A stretch of DNA of 64,000 nt from Brachionus koreanus. Lineage: Eukaryota; Rotifera; Eurotatoria; Ploima; Brachionidae. The notes under the pieces are model-generated. The model ran no database searches. It was not told the origin of the DNA and saw nothing but the letters and a program-made list of their open reading frames with translations. Shown here in pieces: positions 59,000 through 64,000 of the stretch. Every line of letters starts with the position of its first letter. The first letter of the stretch is position 1. Position numbers and translations under genes: made by a program. The DNA lies in assembly GCA_016987375.1 (NCBI GenBank), contig PJRA01000272.1:1713701-1777700 (forward strand). The letters are read 5' to 3'.

Positions 59000-61900
59000 A
59001 TGATCACTGGCAATTTAAGAAAAAACAACGAAAACAGAATGCTCGATCTGGTCGTAGAGTGTGAATATTTGGGAAATTTGGACGTAGAAAGTAAATTTTT
59101 GACTCATTCAATCATAAAATGGCTAATAGCAGAAATAAAATTAATCGAGAATGAGAAAAAGATTTCAGATTGTTATTTAGAAGTAAATGTTAGCAAGAAT
59201 AATGTGTGCTTATGCAATAAAGATGAATCTCAAAGACAAGAAATATTCAATCACAAATTATCCGAATTGTTTAAGCTTACTTATCTGCCAAACGACCCTG
59301 TATGCTTTGGGTATTTTTACAGAAAAAATAATACCTCGTTCAATTACTACACATTACATGTTTTCTCCTCGTCTAAGTCTAATTTGAGTCAAGTTATTAA
59401 TGATTTTCAACAAAAAGCAATCAAATTACATGAAAATTTGATATACGAAAAACTGTTTGATTTCAAGCTCGTAACCAAGGTATTTAAAATTTAGGAAATT
59501 TTTCTAATTCTGGTTAAACTTATGTAATTTAAAATAATTTCAAATTAAATTAGGCAAAATAAAAATAATTTTACATTTTTAAATTTTTAGATTTTTTGTG
59601 CAGTTTTTCAGAAAATTAAAAAGCTCTCTCAAATTATTTGATAAACAAAAAAATTAAAAAATTCCTTAAAAATGCACAAAAATCTAAAAATATAAAAATG
59701 TAAAATTATTTTCATTTTCATATAACAATAAAATAATATTGAATATATTTTTTTTTGCTAAAAGAATTTATATGGAATCAAATCAGAGTTTAAAAATTTT
59801 TAAAAAATACTTTTTAAGTTTTAAGGATTATTTGAATTTTCTATTAATGTAAAAATAATTTTTTTAAAATTTTTACAGAAAAATGAAAATAATTTTACAT
59901 TTTTATATTGTCATATTTTTAGATTTTTAGTGCAATATTTAAGAAATTTTATAATTTTATATTTGTTTACCTAATAATTTGAGAGAATTATTTCAATTTT
60001 CTGAAAAATTGCACAAAAAATCTAAAAATATGAAAATGTAAAAATTTAAAATTATTTTCATTTTGCCAATTTTTACTGGAGTTGTTTAAAAGCCCTAGAC
60101 TAAATTGTAAGTTGTACTTAAAATTAAAATCCAAGTCCGGACTTTAATTTCCGACCACATAGGTCAAGATTAACTGCCAATAACCTAGATGACATATTTA
60201 TTGACTAGTAACACGGATTTAATCAGGGACTAAACTGAAAAAAACTTTTTTAATGTAAGCAAAAGAGAATCATTATTAAGAAAAAATTTATTCTATAATT
60301 TTTTTAATTAATAATTTGTATGTAATAAATCATCAATCATCATCGTTATTATCATGGATAAGGTTTTTCAAATATTTTTTAAGTAAAAAAATTATTTCAC
60401 AAGCATAATTTTTAAATAAACATTCAATGTAATTTTTTTAATTTTTTAGTTATGCAACACTTTTCAAAAATTTTTTCCATGAAGAATTATTCACATTACA
60501 TTACCTAGGTGGCTAAAATTGAAGTTATTAAACAAAATATTTTTAAATTTGATTTTCAAACAGTAAAGGTTTATTTTCTAGCCTTATTTACTATTGGCGA
60601 TTTATTATTTTTTAACCAAAAATACTGAAACTTAAACTAAGATTACTTGAAAAAAAAAGAATTGCTAATTTTGCATAAATTGTATTATTCATTATAATTT
60701 TTCTTATATTTATTAAAATTATAAATTAAACATTATTTTACTTAAAAAAAACTAAAATGGTATGTGAAAGTGTATTACAATTGTGGTCTTTTAGATTGTG
60801 CAGTGGAAATTTTTTTATTTTATAAAATAAATCTTTATCAATTCAATACTTCGCTATTTTTTATCTTCTAATGCTTCTTTTAAAATAATCCTTAAACCAT
60901 TCAGCTAAAATTTATATTTTTTTTCTTTGAGCCTGTCAATACTTCTTATTTTTTTAATTTAGTTAAAATTTACAAAAACAAGTTGTAAACTTGATTTTTG
61001 ACATAAATTTGTATTTTTATATCAATTAAGTAATTTAAAAAAAAATGTAAATATATATTAATTAAATAAAACTGGTTAAAAATAAGTAATTTTAGTTAAT
61101 AATTTCAATTCTGAAAAAAAGTCAAAAAAATGGTCAAGAAATTTTACAATAAATTCACTTACATTGGAAAAATATTTAATTTGAACAAATTTTATCTTTA
61201 AAAATTTGATCGCATTAAATTTCAATGTATAATTTGGAAATTACAAATCTTTTTCAATAGTTTAAAATTAAAGCTTTGAATATTAAAAAATTCAAAAATC
61301 TATTTGTGATCAAATTTGAAAAATGAAATTTGGCCAAGTATTTTGCTTTGTCCTAAAATTGGCATTTAAGTTTCAACTGGCAATAAATAGAAAGGGATTT
61401 ATAAAAAAACTAAAACCGAATTTTTCTTTTGTATTTAAAATTGTATCTTTTTAATCAATTTTTTAAAAAAATAAATAAATTTAATTAATTTTCAACTCTT
61501 TTAATTTTTAAGTTAATCATTAATCAAGATGATTTGAACATTCCAAATTTTATCGAAATATGTCTCGAAAAAGCAAATACCAATAATAACACTAACTCAA
61601 AAAACCTTTTCTCAAACAAACTAAACAGATTTCTTAAATTCAAAAACGACTTTTATTTGCACTTGTTATCAGAAAAAAGAGTTCTGATTAAATTCGGAAT
61701 TAACAAACTTTATATACTTGAGACAAATGAGGAACCAATCGAGCAAGATTACAAAGATGTTCTCTATCTTAACAATTCGATTACTAACGAAAATTTTTTT
61801 TGTCTAGCTTATTCGAGTTTGAGTCCAAAGACTATTCGATCCCCGGTAAACGCTCTAATTTTATATTCGGATAGTGTAGAGAGCATAGATGATGTTATCC

Positions 61901-63420
61901 GGGAGTATGCCATAAACATTTCGTCTGAGCTAAACGCAGATTTAAAAAACGAGAAAACAATCAACGAAAAAATAGATTTAAGGGCAGAAAACCATTCATG
62001 CGGATTGTGTCCAATGAAACAATTTACTGAATTATGTCAGTATTTAGAAAAACTAGATGACAACTATTACGAAATATACAGTTATTTAATTGACAAATTA
62101 AACAACAACATTGATTTAGAAGATCAAAATTTTATTCTTGACTGCCTCAAAGATTTTCAGATTCAAAATGAAAATTTAGTGGAAAAAAATCAGCTAATTG
62201 TTGCCTTGTTACATAGAATTTGTCAAAGACGACAAACCAAACATTTAACTGATTTTTCCAAATGTAAAAATGGTGGAAATAATTTGGTTTTGGTAAATTC
62301 TAGTCTCTTAAATAGCAAGCTATCACAAAGTGTGCATGCAAATCTAGTCAAAAAAAAAAAACTTCACCGTAGCAATACTTTGGATTCTTATGTGCAAATT
62401 GGTGAATTTAAAAACAAATTGGAATCTAATCAGATGCCTGAATTCGCTAAAATTCTTAGACCTAGTACATCACAGCGATCTTTATGGGAGTCAAATTCAA
62501 ATTTAGATGAAATGAATTTTAAGAGTAATAAATCAAGCAAAAAGTCAATATTTTACAAAATAGTTGGTTCACCTTACACGATTAACCAGGAAATGAATAA
62601 ACCAACAAATTTGATAAAACGATTTCGAACTAGAAATGAAATTAGACAATTTTGGAAGAAAGTAATATCCGAGCAAATAATTCTTATAAAAATGGAAAAA
62701 GAAAATCTAAAAATGAGCAACAAGGCTAAATTTGCTTCACAGTATAAAGTTGATTTGCACAAAGCTAATTTTAATTATGTTGAAATAACTCCTTGTTTAA
62801 AAGAAGTGGACAAAATTTGGCAAAAATGGCTATCGATGGATGAAAATAGTGATGAATTTAAAGAAATAAATTTTGATGAAATTCAAAACACAGTTTTTAA
62901 GGGTGTTCCTCAAGCTAAACGAGAAAAAATTTGGTTTTGGCTCATAAAAAAGCATAAAAAATATTTGAAAAATGAGAGCAACTTGAGGCTTGACTTGAAC
63001 TATAGGCAAATTTTGTCTCAGTCTACAATTCACCAGCACGCTATTCTTCTCGACTTGGGTCGAACATTTCCAAGTCATCCTAATTTTTCGAAAAAATACG
63101 GACCTGGACAATTAGCACTGTTCAACGTTCTAAAAGCTTATTCAATTTTTGACAGCGAAGTTGGCTATTGTCAAGGTTTGAGCTTTATTGTTGGCATTTT
63201 GTTAATACATGTAAATAATGATGAAGAAAAGGCATTCAATTTGTTAAAGTTCTTGTTAGTCGATCTAAATTTTCGTGAGCAATTCAAACCGGATATGGTC
63301 AGATTGCAAAAGTATATGTACCAACTTTCAAGGTATTTGCAAGATAATTGTTCAGAAGTTTTCAATCATCTTGAGAATCATGACTTATCAGCCTCTCTCT
63401 ATGCAGCTCCATGGTTTCTA
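59000..63420 (+). CDS. TBC1D1/TBC1D4 (AS160)-like RabGAP, 3' partial
   Basis: Exon 1 (59000-59479) encodes a PTB-like domain (MLDLVVECEYLGN onward). It splices in phase 0 over a long intron to an exon starting near 61513 (LIINQDDLNIPNFIE). Exon 2 carries a second PTB-like stretch, a linker with Ser/Lys-rich possible phosphorylation sites (RSNTLDSYVQ), and the TBC1D1/4-specific pre-TBC region (EIRQFWKKV, KEVDKIWQKW). The TBC domain has both catalytic fingers: AILLDLGRTF (IxxDxxR) and VGYCQGLSF (YxQ). It stops being readable at AAPWFLS (63420), where an intron donor AAGTAAAT begins. The expected continuation (LFASQF) is not found before 64000, so the gene runs out of the window or is broken. 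In vertebrates these proteins hold Rab8/10/14 inactive to control GLUT4 vesicles. Confidence 0.85.
59480..61512 (+). other. Long intron of TBC1D-like gene, containing fold-back element
   Basis: About 2.0 kb. It contains the 515-bp palindromic element at 59553-60067 and further inverted A/T sequence around 61200-61355 (GATCGCATTAAATTTC / GATCAAATTTGAAAAATGAA) that resembles the GGCAAAG elements. Confidence 0.55.
59553..60067. mobile_element. Palindromic element with GGCAAAAT ends, two nested hairpins
   Basis: Ends are GGCAAAATAAAAATAATTTT on the left and AAAATTATTTTCATTTTGCC on the right. Inside, the words TTTTTAGATTTTTTGTGCA and TGCACAAAAATCTAAAAA appear as a first hairpin (to about 59720), then again in a second (about 59875-60067, TTTTTAGATTTTTAGTGCAA and TTGCACAAAAAATCTAAAAA). 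It looks like two copies of a smaller palindrome nested or tandem. No coding capacity. Confidence 0.7.
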
Positions 63421-64000
63421 AGTAAATAAATAAACAATCTTTTTATTTAAACAATTTTTATATCTTTTTATTTCAATTTTTTTAGCTATATATTAGTCGT
63501 CTAAAATATAGTTAACTATATATCAGTTGACTAAAATTTTAGTTAACCAAGATTTAGTTTTTTTTCTAAAATGTTTATTTATTATTTTAAATGGCTTTGA
63601 GTATCAAAACTCTTTTTTCCATAAGAGTAAAAATTATAAAAGAAGTGTCCGTACAAGTTTCAAAAAAAAAATATTGTCTAGCAAACTAGCAGTCCACTGG
63701 GAAAGTTCATTGGAGACTTGACATAAGAGGGTCAAGTCTTGACTTGACTTAATAAAGTTTAGTGACATTTGTCACATGGACTTCGAGATAATGATCCCTT
63801 TTAGTCCATCATTGCTTGCTTACAACTTCGTTTGTATTTGTTTCGAATTTTTCATTGTTATATTTTTCCAGATCTAAGAAGAGACTATTGTCCGGGTCGA
63901 GTTTGAAATACCTGCTACTTGACATATAATTGCTGTTTTTGATAATACCAAAAATTTTAGGACGAGCTTTTGATTTGCATAGAACACCCTCATCAATACT
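63421..64000. other. 3' flank / intron with open minus-strand stretch
   Basis: After the TBC exon donor the sequence has GACTTGACATAAGAGGGTCA / TTGACTTGACTT-type repeats. From 63826 to the window edge there is an open minus-strand frame containing KSKARPKIFGIIKN and SSRYFKLDPDNSLFLDLEKY. It may be a transposon ORF or an exon of another gene; only a fragment is present. Confidence 0.3.

Overview
The window looks like AT-rich invertebrate nuclear DNA. Genes are interrupted by very short introns (mostly about 45-60 bp, GT...AG), and non-coding DNA is dominated by poly-A/T runs and small inverted-repeat elements. Gene content (WAPL, SLC22, SLC20/PiT, TBC1D1/4, ARAP, DRG2, CC2D1, PRPS, ELOVL6-type elongase, a class-A GPCR) is metazoan. 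GH19 chitinases, an animal LENG9-type RNA-end protein and tiny introns in very AT-rich DNA would fit a rotifer of Brachionus type, but that assignment is an inference. There is one assembly gap of 184 N (41595-41778).

Layout. 1-927: 3' end of a WAPL-like cohesin-release gene (+). 1867-3078: membrane protein with a C-terminal PARP-type ADP-ribosyltransferase domain (+). 4582-5451: ELOVL6-like elongase (-). 5.5-9.0 kb: repeat-rich, with a LINE remnant split by a piggyBac-like MITE and a fold-back element. 9082-15144: two tandem minus-strand genes, each with a signal peptide, two or three Ly6-type cysteine domains, a linker and a GH19 chitinase domain. 15597-17082: LENG9-like protein (+). 19295-20530: GPCR (+). 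21154-23371: CC2D1/Lgd (-). 25375-27166: secreted low-complexity poly-Thr protein (-). 27713-28820: type II membrane glycosyltransferase-like protein (+). 31615-33592: SLC22 transporter (+). 35003-36608: DRG2 (-). 38060-41266: four tandem secreted WAP-type genes (+). 43620-48047: ARAP-like ArfGAP/RhoGAP (+). 49181-50518: intronless HxxxD acyltransferase (+). 51210-52461: PRPP synthetase (-). 55130-57389: SLC20 phosphate transporter (-). 59000-63420 and beyond: TBC1D1/4-like RabGAP (+), running past the visible exons.

The genes are mostly unrelated neighbours. The exceptions are two local families made by tandem duplication and facing the extracellular space: the Ly6-GH19 chitinase pair and the WAP cluster. 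The most unusual objects are the Ly6-GH19 fusions. Next come the ARAP-like protein, which appears to have lost both GAP arginine fingers, and a well-defined TTAA-targeting MITE family. All exon boundaries were placed by eye from reading frame and GT/AG sites and are not backed by transcripts.
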